Below, piece by piece: positions 20,042 through 29,675 of a DNA stretch of 50,403 nucleotides (position 1 is the stretch's first letter; each line of letters starts with the position of its first letter). A program made the translations under genes and the position numbers. The notes below the pieces were generated by a model, which saw only the letters and a list, made by a program, of their open reading frames with translations, was not told the origin of the DNA and did not search any database. The DNA is from Thermosporothrix hazakensis. GTDB lineage: Bacteria > Chloroflexota > Ktedonobacteria > Ktedonobacterales > Ktedonobacteraceae. Location of the stretch: contig NZ_QKUF01000038.1 of the NCBI RefSeq assembly GCF_003253565.1, positions 1 to 50,403 on the forward strand, written 5' to 3'.

Positions 20042-21052
20042 ATGCAACAAACTGAAGCACCTGCAAAAACAACAAAAACAGAGGCACTTCCACTCTCTTC
20101 ATCTGAGCAAGATATTGCTATAACTGTTGTTGTGCCTGTAATGAATGAGTTGCGCAATGTGCGCCCGCTATTTGAGAAATTATCAGCTCAATTTCATCAA
20201 CTTGGAAGCAGCTATGAGGTTATCTTTGTGGACGACGGCAGCACCGATGGCACTTTTGATGAGCTGAAGAAGCTGCGCGATGAAAATCCCGGGATCGTGC
20301 GTGTTATTCGCTTCCGCCGGAACTTCGGCAAGACGCCTGCGCTGGTTGCCGGCTTTAGCCGTAGCCGGGGCAAAGTCGTCTTTACGATGGATGGTGACTT
20401 GCAGGATGATCCAGAAGAGATCCCTCGTTATCTGGAGAAGATCGAAGAGGGCTATGATCTGGTCACGGGCTGGAAGTTTCCTCGTCTGGACCCGATATCG
20501 AAGACCTTCCCTTCACGTATCTTCAACTGGATGGTCAGCACTATGACCGGTGTGCATCTGCATGATATCAATAATGGCTTTAAGGCGTATCGTCGTGAAC
20601 TGATCGATGATCCACACTTGAAGCTGTATGGCGAATTTCATCGTTTTGTGCCGGTTATGGCGCATTGGCGTGGCTTTAAAGTCGCTGAGATCAAAGTGAA
20701 GCACCATCCGCGCAAGTATGGTGTCTCAAAGTTCGGTGCTCGCCGTTTTGCTCGTGGTCTAATCGATCTGCTGAATGTGCTCTTCCTGACGTCATTCTTG
20801 CGGACACCGTTGCGCCTCTTTGGTCCGTTGGGCTTCTTTACGCTCTTTATTGGCATTCTGATTGACCTGTTCGTTGTTATACGAAAGCTTTTCTTCAGCC
20901 AGCCAATTCACGATCAGCCATTGCTGTTTGTTGGTATTCTGTTGATGATTTTCGGTGTCCAGTTTATTTTGACAGGCTTGCAGAGTGAAATGATCAGGCA
21001 CTATGCATTCCAGCCAGGGGAAGAATACAGTATCAAAGAAGAGCTTGACTGA
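20042..21052 (+). CDS. Polyprenyl-phosphate glycosyltransferase (GT2, DPM1/GtrB-like), 336 aa
   Basis: Transfers a sugar to a polyprenyl phosphate on the cytoplasmic face. The GT-A domain spans residues 28-250: VVVPVMNELRNV, VIFVDDGSTDGT, RFRRNFGKTPALVAGF, and the metal-binding MDGDLQDDPEEI. Two C-terminal helices (about 265-290 and 300-325) anchor it, as in the GtrB/ArnC class. Length is typical. The following DUF2079-like gene has the look of a multi-helix membrane protein and could use the lipid-linked sugar, though the 245-bp gap leaves the link open. Donor sugar not determinable. Confidence 0.9.
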   Translation: MQQTEAPAKTTKTEALPLSSSEQDIAITVVVPVMNELRNVRPLFEKLSAQFHQLGSSYEVIFVDDGSTDGTFDELKKLRDENPGIVRVIRFRRNFGKTPALVAGFSRSRGKVVFTMDGDLQDDPEEIPRYLEKIEEGYDLVTGWKFPRLDPISKTFPSRIFNWMVSTMTGVHLHDINNGFKAYRRELIDDPHLKLYGEFHRFVPVMAHWRGFKVAEIKVKHHPRKYGVSKFGARRFARGLIDLLNVLFLTSFLRTPLRLFGPLGFFTLFIGILIDLFVVIRKLFFSQPIHDQPLLFVGILLMIFGVQFILTGLQSEMIRHYAFQPGEEYSIKEELD

Positions 21053-21297
21053 GGCAGCCTGTAGAGAGCGCTTACGAGCGCCTGGTAGGGCTTCTGTATG
21101 GTGCATACAATATTCTCCGGAGGGGAGTGCCTGAAAACAGGAAGCGCTTTTCAGGTGATCCCCAGCCCTTCTTTTTTGTTCTCGAACGGTATGCACGATG
21201 CGAGAAGAGCCACCTATTTGTGATGTTCATGACAAGAGAAAGAGAAGAAAGGCTGGAATGCTATTTCTATGCACCCGGGTAGAAAGAGGGAGGAGCC

Positions 21298-23544
21298 GTG
21301 AAAAGCACCATCTGGCGGAAACGGCTCTCCAGTATACGTAATCGACTCTATCTGTATCCTCCACCTGAGCCATTTCCACGTACGCGGCTCTATTGGGTTG
21401 CATTGGGCCTGGTGACGCTTGCCGTTCTCCTTTTTTCAGGCTATTTTATTGTCTACATGCTAGCCCGGCATAATAACCTTCTGACCAATGCCGAAGATAT
21501 GGGCATTATGGATCAGGCTATCTGGAACCTGGTCAATCACGGGCAGTTGCATCAGACGATCTGTAATATTGTTGGTGATACCAACTGTTATACTCCTGAC
21601 GGGATTAACCGGTTTGCGATTCATTTTGAGCCGATTCTGTACCCGATATCGCTGCTCTATTTTCTCTGGCCTGACCCCAGAACGCTGATTATCTTTCAGA
21701 CAGTCGTTGTCGCACTGGGTGCGTATCCCGCGTTCTGGCTGGCTCGTTTGCGATTGCGGAATGATATCGCTGCTGTTGCGATTGCCTGGCTCTATTTGTT
21801 GTATCCCTCTTTGCAGCAGGCAATTACCTTTGATTTTCATGCGGTTACCCTCACAGCATCGCTGTTGATGTTTACGCTGTATTTCATGTATACCCGGCGT
21901 ACGGCGCTGATGTTCCTTTTTGCGCTGCTTTCTATGGGCTGTAAAGAGGAAGTTCCCTTGCTGGTGGCGCTGCTTGGTCTCTGGACGGCAATATTTCAGC
22001 GACGCTGGAAAAGCGGCCTAACGATGACGGTGATTGCTGCTGCGTGGTTTGTCATTGGTTTCAAGGTCATTATCCCTGCATTCAGCCCGTCGAGTAAGCC
22101 ATTGCTGATTGGTCGCTACGCGTGGCTGGGCAATGGGCCGGTAGAGATTGTGCGTAACATTGTCACTCAGCCGAAGTGGTTTATTCAGAATGCCTTCTTT
22201 GAGCATTCACGGCTGATGTATTTGCGCCTGTTGTTCCTTTCTGCTGCCTTTCTGCCGTTGTTGGCTCCGTGGGTGCTCGTTCTGGCAGCGCCAGCGCTGG
22301 CGATCAACCTGCTATCGTCCAATCCCTCCATGCATAGCGGCCTGTTCCAGTACAATGCGGAGATTATCCCCGTGCTGATCTTTGCCAGTATTGAGGGCCT
22401 GGTGCTGATATTGTGGGTGACAAGACAGGGTCTGTCTCGTTATAGTAACTGGATACGCAGCAGACCACAGACTTCGGGTGGACCTCGCTTCTGGTCAATG
22501 CAGACCATGAGCCGTTTTTTCAGTACAGGCATCCTGACGGCACTGCTCTGTGCGATGTTGTTAAGCTCATTGCGCTTTGATCTGACTTTTCATGGTCAGT
22601 TGCCTTTCTCAAATGACTTTGTCTGGCCCAAAGGAAATGAGCGAATGGCGCTTGCCCAGAAGTTTATTCAAATGATACCGCCCGATGTATCAGTATCTGC
22701 ACAGACAAAAATGGTTCCTCGTTTGAGTCATCGGGAGAGAATCTATATGTTCCCGTATGCGACCGAGAAGGCGGATTATGTTTTGCTGGATTTGCGAGGT
22801 GATCAGTATCCCTTCCTGACGCGAGGTGAATTTATTCAAGCTGTGCAGAAGCTGCTGGTCAGTGGCGAGTTTGGCATTAAACAATCAGAAAATGGCTTCC
22901 TGCTCTTGCAGCGTGGGCTTCCTGCACCTGAAGTGATGGGGCCTCCGAAAGAAACGGGGCTGGCAAATGATCCGACGGCGCGTTTGCCATTGTTGCCTGA
23001 GAATGTCTGTTCTGATCTCTATACGAACCCACAGGATGTGCCCAATCCGATGAATGTCACGTTTAGTGGGCTTGGAGGATCAATCACGCTGACAGGATAT
23101 TCTCTTTCGCTTCAGGACAAGAGTAAGAGACCGCAGCCGGGTCACTATAACCCGGTGGATACATATGTGAGCTTGACGACCTATTGGCGCGTCGATCAAC
23201 CAATCACAAAGCCGCTGGCTGCGGCCTATACGATCAAGGCCGCAGATGGAAAAGAGTATATTGCGGGTATCGATGGCGGTATTATGTATCTGTGTCAGCA
23301 GCGAGGGAAGAATGAGCACATCGTTGTCTGGCATACAGATACATTCCGGTTGCAGGATGGTCCACAAATTCCAAATGGGCTAGCACAATTGTCTGTGTCC
23401 CTTTTACCTTTAGACCAGTCTTCTAGTAAAATAAAGGATGTACCAACGCGGTTGTTGGTAAACGCAGGAAAAACGCCGAATGCAGTTGTAGTGAAGCAGG
23501 AGACACGCGAAGTACAACTGATGACGTTGGACTTTCGGAGATAG
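21298..23544 (+). CDS. DUF2079-like polytopic membrane protein, 748 aa
   Basis: Starts at GTG 21298 close after AGGAG (GGGAGGAGCC); no good ATG lies nearby. About ten membrane helices occur in residues 30-450. Motifs ENAEDMGIMDQAIWN-like text (NLLTNAEDMGIMDQAIWNL) and TFDFHAVTL match DUF2079/GT-C-like proteins, where an early acidic residue in the first loop is catalytic. The last 250 residues form an outside domain with a beta-rich part (NVTFSGLGGSITLTGYSLSL). It is probably a glycosyltransferase or surface-polymer protein that uses the lipid-linked sugar; inferred from fold type. Confidence 0.75.
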   Translation: MKSTIWRKRLSSIRNRLYLYPPPEPFPRTRLYWVALGLVTLAVLLFSGYFIVYMLARHNNLLTNAEDMGIMDQAIWNLVNHGQLHQTICNIVGDTNCYTPDGINRFAIHFEPILYPISLLYFLWPDPRTLIIFQTVVVALGAYPAFWLARLRLRNDIAAVAIAWLYLLYPSLQQAITFDFHAVTLTASLLMFTLYFMYTRRTALMFLFALLSMGCKEEVPLLVALLGLWTAIFQRRWKSGLTMTVIAAAWFVIGFKVIIPAFSPSSKPLLIGRYAWLGNGPVEIVRNIVTQPKWFIQNAFFEHSRLMYLRLLFLSAAFLPLLAPWVLVLAAPALAINLLSSNPSMHSGLFQYNAEIIPVLIFASIEGLVLILWVTRQGLSRYSNWIRSRPQTSGGPRFWSMQTMSRFFSTGILTALLCAMLLSSLRFDLTFHGQLPFSNDFVWPKGNERMALAQKFIQMIPPDVSVSAQTKMVPRLSHRERIYMFPYATEKADYVLLDLRGDQYPFLTRGEFIQAVQKLLVSGEFGIKQSENGFLLLQRGLPAPEVMGPPKETGLANDPTARLPLLPENVCSDLYTNPQDVPNPMNVTFSGLGGSITLTGYSLSLQDKSKRPQPGHYNPVDTYVSLTTYWRVDQPITKPLAAAYTIKAADGKEYIAGIDGGIMYLCQQRGKNEHIVVWHTDTFRLQDGPQIPNGLAQLSVSLLPLDQSSSKIKDVPTRLLVNAGKTPNAVVVKQETREVQLMTLDFRR

Positions 23545-23658
23545 CATGAGAAGAGTCGTACAGCTACCACTGCGGCTGGCACGATACGATGATAAAGGGG
23601 CCTCTTTGAAGCAAGGGGCCCTGAGCAACGCGAAAAAGCGATGAAAGAGGATGTAGCG

Positions 23659-25041
23659 ATGGGAATATATCTCGGTCAGCTCCCCCCGGCTGAAGTTGCG
23701 CGGTTGAAGGCGGAACTGGCAGAAACGTTAATCGCCAATTTCTGTTATCCACGGTTTTTTGACCATCGTACTCAATCTCTATGTATGCGACCGGTTGACC
23801 GTGCCAAACGCCAGGAAGTCTGGATGTACTTGAGCGCAGTGGACTTTACGGCCTGGAGTCGCGTCGATCTGACCTCAAGCGATCTTCAGACCCAGATAGA
23901 ACGGCTCTTCATTCAATTTGTGCAGCGCAACAGGGCCTTCTTTGGTGATCAGGGACGCAAACGTATGGGGGACGTGCGCTCCTTAATCAGTTCCTGCGCA
24001 TCTTCGGTCGTACAGAACCTGCGGAGTCATCTGGCAGGTCAGAAAACGGGGAATCATCCTTTCGGTAGTCCGCGTCCCGTTGTCTCATGGTCAGCCTTGA
24101 ATATCAGCGGGAAGCAGGAGCCTACCTGGGAGCAGATCGCTGCCTCGACTATGGCTTTGCAACAGCAGCTGCAGGAGCTTCGTGGCGAGATCAAACCGGC
24201 ATCCCAGTCATCGACATCATTAGACCGTTCACAACAACAGCAGCAGGGCAATAATGGTAGGCGTATGTTGCCTTCTCGCCCGCAAAGGCCTGGTGTTCCT
24301 CAGGAGAGCCCGGCGCGTGCGGCAGATATCTCCTCTACCAGACCGGCAGAGTTGACGCCGCCACAGACCAAACCGCGCTCGACAACCGGGACCTTACCCG
24401 GGAGCAATGGGCGACCGGCTGCCAAAGCGCCGTCTTCACCGTCCTACCCTTCGGTTCCACAGCGTCCCGCGCCAGCAGCCGAAGAGCCAAAACTGGAAGA
24501 GATTGTTGCGGCTATAGAGACGATGGATACAAGGGCAATGGCTCCTATCAAACCGGAGGAAGGCCTGTTTCAGCAGGTTCCCGAGGTTGAAGAGCATTAT
24601 GGGATCCAGTATCAGGTATCGCCTCCGGTTGAGAAAGATGCTGTTCCGCCTGTGGCTCCCGCACAGCCTCCACGCCCTGTCTCACAGCCCACACCGGCTC
24701 CTGCTGCTCCACAGCCACCCTCCAATGGGGTTGCTCCTCGGGAGGAAGCCGCGCCCACAATTGCGGTGGGAGATGATGATATTGCTATATTTGAGCAGAT
24801 GCGTCATCAGTTGATTCTCTGGTTGCGTATTGAATCGGTCAAGGCCGGGCTTGATATTGGTGGGCAGAGTCCATCACAACTGTTGGAGATGCTGCGGCAA
24901 CAGGGCCATATTGATGAGACCCGGCTACAGGTCGTCTCGACCCTGCTGAATCTCTCTAATCAGGTGATCAAGAGTGGACAGGTTAGCATGATGGACTACA
25001 AGCAGGCACTGATGTTCCATCTGATGCATACACGGCGGTAG
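23659..25041 (+). CDS. Conserved-looking hypothetical protein with Pro-rich linker, 460 aa
   Basis: The N-terminal domain (residues 1-140, IYLGQLPPAEVARLKAEL, CYPRFFDHRTQSLCMRP) is soluble and helical. Residues 180-370 are a low-complexity Pro/Gln/Ser/Ala linker. The last 85 residues are a helical domain (IFEQMRHQLILWLRIESV). I chose the ATG at 23659 because AGAGGA sits eight bases upstream; an in-frame ATG at 23641 adds six residues but has no site. It converges on mfd with a shared hairpin between. No family known to me; I suspect a class-specific scaffold protein. Confidence 0.65.
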   Translation: MGIYLGQLPPAEVARLKAELAETLIANFCYPRFFDHRTQSLCMRPVDRAKRQEVWMYLSAVDFTAWSRVDLTSSDLQTQIERLFIQFVQRNRAFFGDQGRKRMGDVRSLISSCASSVVQNLRSHLAGQKTGNHPFGSPRPVVSWSALNISGKQEPTWEQIAASTMALQQQLQELRGEIKPASQSSTSLDRSQQQQQGNNGRRMLPSRPQRPGVPQESPARAADISSTRPAELTPPQTKPRSTTGTLPGSNGRPAAKAPSSPSYPSVPQRPAPAAEEPKLEEIVAAIETMDTRAMAPIKPEEGLFQQVPEVEEHYGIQYQVSPPVEKDAVPPVAPAQPPRPVSQPTPAPAAPQPPSNGVAPREEAAPTIAVGDDDIAIFEQMRHQLILWLRIESVKAGLDIGGQSPSQLLEMLRQQGHIDETRLQVVSTLLNLSNQVIKSGQVSMMDYKQALMFHLMHTRR

Positions 25042-25061
25042 TCTCCGACTGGAAGCTGTGT

Positions 25062-25095
25062 GACGGTCTCTCCTTATGCTGTAGGAGAGACCGTC
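25062..25095. terminator. 12-bp hairpin between convergent genes
   Basis: GACGGTCTCTCC (25062-25073) pairs perfectly with GGAGAGACCGTC (25084-25095); the mfd stop codon lies in the loop. It can act on both strands, though neither side has a long U tract. Confidence 0.55.
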
Positions 25096-28000
25096 GCTGT
25101 TATTTCTGGCAGCAGTTCACGAAGCTGTGCCAGCCAGTTTGAGTTGAACAGGTGGCGCGGAATGCGGATCACGCTTTGTTGTACTTGTGCGCTATTGCGG
25201 AAGCGCCGATAGAGCGCGATGCGATTTGGAATGACCGAGCGTTTCACTGTCAGTACAAACGCGTTGTCCTTGACGGTAATCGACTCAAAGCCAAGTTTTG
25301 CCGCCTCCACTTTGAGCCGCACCAGCGCAAGGAGGTTCTGTACCTCTTTAGGAAGTGGCCCGAAGCGGTCAAGCATCTCGGCTTCCATCGCCTCTACTTG
25401 CTCTTCCTGGGTCAGGCTTGCCAGACGCTGATAGAAGTTCACCTTGAGAGTGCGATCATTAATAAAGCTATCGGGCAGGTAAGCGTCAAGCGGCAGATCA
25501 ACGGTAGTGTTGAACGAGACCGTCTCGACCGGCTTCCCTTGTAGTTCCTGAATGGCCTCTGCCAGTAACTTACAGTAGAGGTCAAAGCCAACGGCGTTCA
25601 TAAAGCCTGATTGTTCGGCCCCGAGCAGATTGCCTGCGCCGCGAATTTCCAGATCTTTCATCGCGATGCGGAAGCCTGCACCAAGCTCTGTCGCCTCATA
25701 GATAGCCCGCAAGCGCTTCTCTTGAATAGGTGTCAGGCGTGAGTCCTTATTGTACAGGAAGTAGGCATATGCCTGATGGGTGCCACGGCCAACGCGTCCA
25801 CGAAGCTGATAGAGCTGCGACAGACCAAAGAACGCAGCATTGTTGACGATGATCGTATTGGCATTCGGAATATCGAGACCGTTTTCAATAATGGTCGTCG
25901 AGATCAACACGTCATACTCACCATTGGTGAAGCTGAGCATGACCTTTTCCAGTTGTTCCTCGTTCATCTGTCCGTGCCCCACAATAATACGGGCTTCCGG
26001 TACAATCTTTTGTAGCTTCTGCGCAATAGTCTGAATGCCCTGTACCCGGTTATGGACAAAGAAGACCTGTCCACCACGATCAAGCTCACGCAGAATTGCC
26101 TCACGAATCAATGCTTCATCGTACTCACGGATCGTGGTCCGAATCGGGAGCCGCTCCTGTGGGGGCGTCTCGATAATGCTCATATCGCGCAGGTTCACCA
26201 GCGACATGTGCAACGTGCGCGGGATCGGAGTTGCAGTCATCGTGAGCACGTCGATCTCGTTTCGCAATTGCTTCAAGCGCTCTTTATGGACCACACCGAA
26301 GCGCTGTTCCTCGTCGATGATGAGCAAGCCAAGATGGAAGAAGACCACATCTTTCTGTAGCAGACGGTGAGTTCCAATCACCACATCGACTTTTCCCAGG
26401 GCCAGATCTTCAAGTACCTGCTTCTGTTCTTTTTCAGAGCGGAAGCGGCTGAGCAGCTCAACGCGCACTGGATAGGCTTTCAGACGCTCTTTGAATGTGT
26501 TGTAGTGCTGAAGTGCAAGCACAGTTGTTGGCACCAGAACCGCTACCTGCCGCTGGTCCAGTACGGCCTTGAAGGCGGCGCGAAGGGCGACCTCCGTTTT
26601 GCCGTACCCGACGTCACCGCAGACCAGTCGATCCATTGGCTTGGGCTGTTCCATATCTGCCTTGACCTCGGCAATGGCGCGAGCCTGGTCGGGCGTCTCT
26701 TCATAGGGGAAGGCGTCTTCAAGTTCCTGGAGCCAGGGCTGCTCTGAATCGGGCGGGAAGGCGTGCCCCGGAGCGGCCTCACGTGCACTATAGAGCTTCA
26801 GCAGGTCGCGCGCAATATCCTGGACGTTCTCTTTCACGCGGGACTTGGCGCGGGTCCATTCTGAAGTGCCAAGCTTACTCAACGCCGGTACAGAATCACC
26901 CATGCCGATATAGCGAGTCACGCGGTCAAGCTGGTCTGTCGGAATGTAGAGTTTATCAGTCCCGGCATATTGAATCAGGAGATACTCGCGCTCTACTCCG
27001 GTCAGGTTCATCTTGACCAGACCCTCAAAGCGGCCTATCCCATGTTCCTGATGAACAACATAATCTCCCGGGTTGACCTCTGCGAGGAAGGTAGCGGGCG
27101 TGATTGGCTTGCGACGTGGCTGGCTCCGTCGTTTTGACCAGCCGAAGATCTCTGTATCGGTATAGATGTAGAGAGCAAGTGAGCGACATTGCCAGCCCTC
27201 CGCAAGCTGACCCTGAATCAGGGTAAGGGTGCCAGCCTCTGGGACCTGATTGATATTGCTTCCCGGGCTGACATGAATCGCGGCGTCTGGCAGTACACTA
27301 TCATCCCCCAGCACCTCGGCCATGCGGCGGGCCTGTGTCGTGACAATAATAATGCGGTCACGGTTCTCAAGCGCTTTGTGACAATCAAGCACAAAAGCGC
27401 GCAGGCGACCACCATAGGAACTGGCGCTGCTAAAAGGTGGCATCAGATGTTCGGTGCCGCCCTGTTGATGCACCTCAAACTCGCTTTCGGCGGTCGAGAG
27501 CACATCGGCGAAGCGCACCTGCCGATACTGCTGCATCTTCAGCTCTATCTCGCTCCAGTTCAGAAATGCCGTGCGAAGATGGGCCGGGTTCTCGCGCTCA
27601 CGTTCCAGATTCTCCTTGAGCTCCTTCGCCTGTGCCTCAAGATCCAGGATGCGGTTTTGAATAAGCCCTGGATTATCGATAATGAGCAGGCCGTTCTGGG
27701 GCAGGTAGTCCAGCAGCGAGGCCGGTTGATGCAGATAAGGGAGATAGAAGGCGATATCCTCAAAGGAACGCTTCTTGCTGAGCTCCTCTAGATCATGGTT
27801 CCAGCGTGCTTCTGCGTCGCGATGCAGAATCTTGCTGTCCAGTTGTTGCAGCTCTTTGACGGCTTCGGGGCCGCGAACAGGTAAAGCTTCACGCGCCGGA
27901 CCAATAATGCACTTGTAGACCGGGTTCAGTGAGCGTTGCGTGGCTTGATCGAACGTGCGGAGCGACTCGATTTCATCTCCAAAGAACTCAATACGGACCG

Positions 28001-28595
28001 GGCGTGACATTGTTGGAGGGAAGAGGTCAATAATGCCGCCTCGGTGGCTGAACTGGCCCGGGGTCTCTACCTCTGCTACAGGCTCATAGCCCAGATTGTA
28101 GAGATGATCCAGCATACTGGTCAGGTCAACTTCCTGGCCGGGTTCCAGCGAGAGCAGGGACGCAGCAAGTTCTTGAGGAGGAATGACAAGTTGTGACAGG
28201 GACCGGGCAGAACAGACCACAATAGAAGTACGCTCACGCTCTACCATTGCGATAAGGGCCTGCATACGTTGTTGTGTTGTCTGGGTATCCCCAATCAGTC
28301 GCTCATAGGGAAGAGCGTCGCGATCCGGCAAAAAAAAGACATCGCCGGGATTGCTCATAAAGGCCTTGAGTGCGTCCGCAAGCTGATTTGCCTGATTTTC
28401 ATCCTGCGCAACGATCAGAAGTGGCTGTTTAAGTGCCTGAGAGAGCGTTGCCATCACATAGGGGCGTGCAGCCTCTGTAATGCCTGTGAGGAGTGGTATG
28501 CCCTCGCGTTTGCGCAACATATCCAGTAAGCGACGAAATTCCGGGCGCTGAGCGAGCAATGAGAGTAAACCCTGTAATGTCACGTCTTCCTCCAA
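25074..28595 (-). CDS. mfd: Transcription-repair coupling factor Mfd, 1173 aa
   Basis: Removes RNA polymerase stalled at DNA lesions and recruits UvrA. Full length for the family. The N-terminus is UvrB-like (about 30-350). The polymerase-binding domain starts near NPGDYVVHQEHGIGRFEGL (about 505). The RecG-like motor has Walker A GDVGYGKTEVALRAAF (near 658), DEEQRFGV (near 761) and TATPIPRTLHMSL; the TRCF motif follows (QLYQLRGRVGRG). The C-terminal domain is present. It reads toward the convergent hypothetical gene and has a 396-bp gap upstream. Confidence 0.97.
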   Translation of the reverse strand: MEEDVTLQGLLSLLAQRPEFRRLLDMLRKREGIPLLTGITEAARPYVMATLSQALKQPLLIVAQDENQANQLADALKAFMSNPGDVFFLPDRDALPYERLIGDTQTTQQRMQALIAMVERERTSIVVCSARSLSQLVIPPQELAASLLSLEPGQEVDLTSMLDHLYNLGYEPVAEVETPGQFSHRGGIIDLFPPTMSRPVRIEFFGDEIESLRTFDQATQRSLNPVYKCIIGPAREALPVRGPEAVKELQQLDSKILHRDAEARWNHDLEELSKKRSFEDIAFYLPYLHQPASLLDYLPQNGLLIIDNPGLIQNRILDLEAQAKELKENLERERENPAHLRTAFLNWSEIELKMQQYRQVRFADVLSTAESEFEVHQQGGTEHLMPPFSSASSYGGRLRAFVLDCHKALENRDRIIIVTTQARRMAEVLGDDSVLPDAAIHVSPGSNINQVPEAGTLTLIQGQLAEGWQCRSLALYIYTDTEIFGWSKRRSQPRRKPITPATFLAEVNPGDYVVHQEHGIGRFEGLVKMNLTGVEREYLLIQYAGTDKLYIPTDQLDRVTRYIGMGDSVPALSKLGTSEWTRAKSRVKENVQDIARDLLKLYSAREAAPGHAFPPDSEQPWLQELEDAFPYEETPDQARAIAEVKADMEQPKPMDRLVCGDVGYGKTEVALRAAFKAVLDQRQVAVLVPTTVLALQHYNTFKERLKAYPVRVELLSRFRSEKEQKQVLEDLALGKVDVVIGTHRLLQKDVVFFHLGLLIIDEEQRFGVVHKERLKQLRNEIDVLTMTATPIPRTLHMSLVNLRDMSIIETPPQERLPIRTTIREYDEALIREAILRELDRGGQVFFVHNRVQGIQTIAQKLQKIVPEARIIVGHGQMNEEQLEKVMLSFTNGEYDVLISTTIIENGLDIPNANTIIVNNAAFFGLSQLYQLRGRVGRGTHQAYAYFLYNKDSRLTPIQEKRLRAIYEATELGAGFRIAMKDLEIRGAGNLLGAEQSGFMNAVGFDLYCKLLAEAIQELQGKPVETVSFNTTVDLPLDAYLPDSFINDRTLKVNFYQRLASLTQEEQVEAMEAEMLDRFGPLPKEVQNLLALVRLKVEAAKLGFESITVKDNAFVLTVKRSVIPNRIALYRRFRNSAQVQQSVIRIPRHLFNSNWLAQLRELLPEITATVSPTA

Positions 28596-28991
28596 AAAGC
28601 ACCATGCTAAGTAACCCCTACAACAGAATTGTGTAGGGGGTGGTTCTAGCCTTGTCGAAGCTGTTTTTGGTAATTGCCAAGCTTAATGATACCCTACTTA
28701 CTCTCTCCATGCAATGCCCCATGTGAGAGAACTTCAGTGCTCAAATGCGGAAATAACCGCCCGAAAGCCCGGTGATACAGGCTTGAAAAGCTGTTTCAGC
28801 AGGGTAGAAGCTTTTTTCCTGGAAAAACAAGAGGCATCTCTTTTTATTATCGGCAGTGTTACAAGCGGTATAAGGTGAGATGTTGAAATCGAAATTTATG
28901 CTTGAAAGTGCTCTCCATGCACGCCTGAAGCGCAAGCGGTATGGAGAGCCGTGTTTCTACTCGCCTATAATCATGCTATAGGCCCTGCTCC
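28596..28991. other. 396-bp gap between mfd and pth: hairpins, no gene
   Basis: CCCCTACA (28615-28622) pairs with TGTAGGGG (28632-28639), in the mfd leader. GCTCTCCAT (28910-28918) pairs with ATGGAGAGC (28941-28949) downstream of pth, a possible weak terminator for the leftward pth transcript (no clear U tract). I see no convincing coding region or tRNA in the gap. Confidence 0.6.
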
Positions 28992-29666
28992 TTATTGCCC
29001 GGGTGTCATTTCTTCTTCCGCCGGGGATTGCTGCTCGCGAAGCTGGCGCTGACGCCGTTCCTGTTGAAGACGGCGGCGCTCTTCTGCTTTACGCAGGGCT
29101 TCCGGATCGGCATTGACCGTATTCATAGCGGCCTCGACCCCTTTTTCAAGAATAAATGGGATCAGCTCCGCGGCCCTGTCTTCAGCCTCTGAGAGCTGTG
29201 TCAGTTCATCACGGGTCGGAATCCCGAGCACATAATCAACCCCTCGCATATGGGTATTCGCCGGATGCCCGATGCCCACACGAACACGTGGGAACTGATC
29301 GGTATGGAGGTAACGAATAATGCTCTTGATGCCGTTGTGCCCTGCGGAACTGCCACCGGTCTTTAAACGAATGCGTCCGGGTGGAAGGTCAAGCTCATCA
29401 TAGATGACAAGCACATCCTGGGGCTGAAGTTTATACCAGCGAACCAGATCGGCTACGGCTTCACCACTGTTGTTCATGAAGGTGATCGGTTTCACCAGCA
29501 CTACTTTTTCAGTAGCGAGCGTTGTTTGCGCGATCATAGCCTTGCCTTTACGCTCCCAACGGAGTTGATGCTGTGAGGCAAGGATATCCACAACACGGAA
29601 ACCAACATTGTGACGGGTACGAGTATACTGATCGCCTGGATTACCCAGACCTACAATTAACTTCAT
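28992..29666 (-). CDS. pth: Peptidyl-tRNA hydrolase, 224 aa
   Basis: Releases peptides from tRNAs that fall off ribosomes. The family start KLIVGLGNPGDQYTRTRHN includes the catalytic His (N-H pair of TRHN), with VKPITFMNNSGEAV, IYDELDLPPG and GGSSAGHNGIKSII as the other signatures; the catalytic Asp is in YDELD. It has a 35-residue charged tail (EERRRLQQERRQRQLREQQ) beyond the usual ~190 aa. I start at ATG 29666, giving the standard MKLIVGLG; a GTG at 29675 is the alternative. It follows the metallophosphoesterase by nine bases and is co-transcribed. Confidence 0.96.
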   Translation of the reverse strand: MKLIVGLGNPGDQYTRTRHNVGFRVVDILASQHQLRWERKGKAMIAQTTLATEKVVLVKPITFMNNSGEAVADLVRWYKLQPQDVLVIYDELDLPPGRIRLKTGGSSAGHNGIKSIIRYLHTDQFPRVRVGIGHPANTHMRGVDYVLGIPTRDELTQLSEAEDRAAELIPFILEKGVEAAMNTVNADPEALRKAEERRRLQQERRQRQLREQQSPAEEEMTPGQ

Positions 29667-29675
29667 GGGACTCAC

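Noticed and set aside
23743..23751. DnaA-box-like TTATCCACG
   Set aside because: Single copy inside a coding region, not clustered, and not near any replication gene.
27189..27791. 200-codon plus-strand frame opposite mfd
   Set aside because: Complete, well-supported mfd lies on the other strand; the frame is a shadow.
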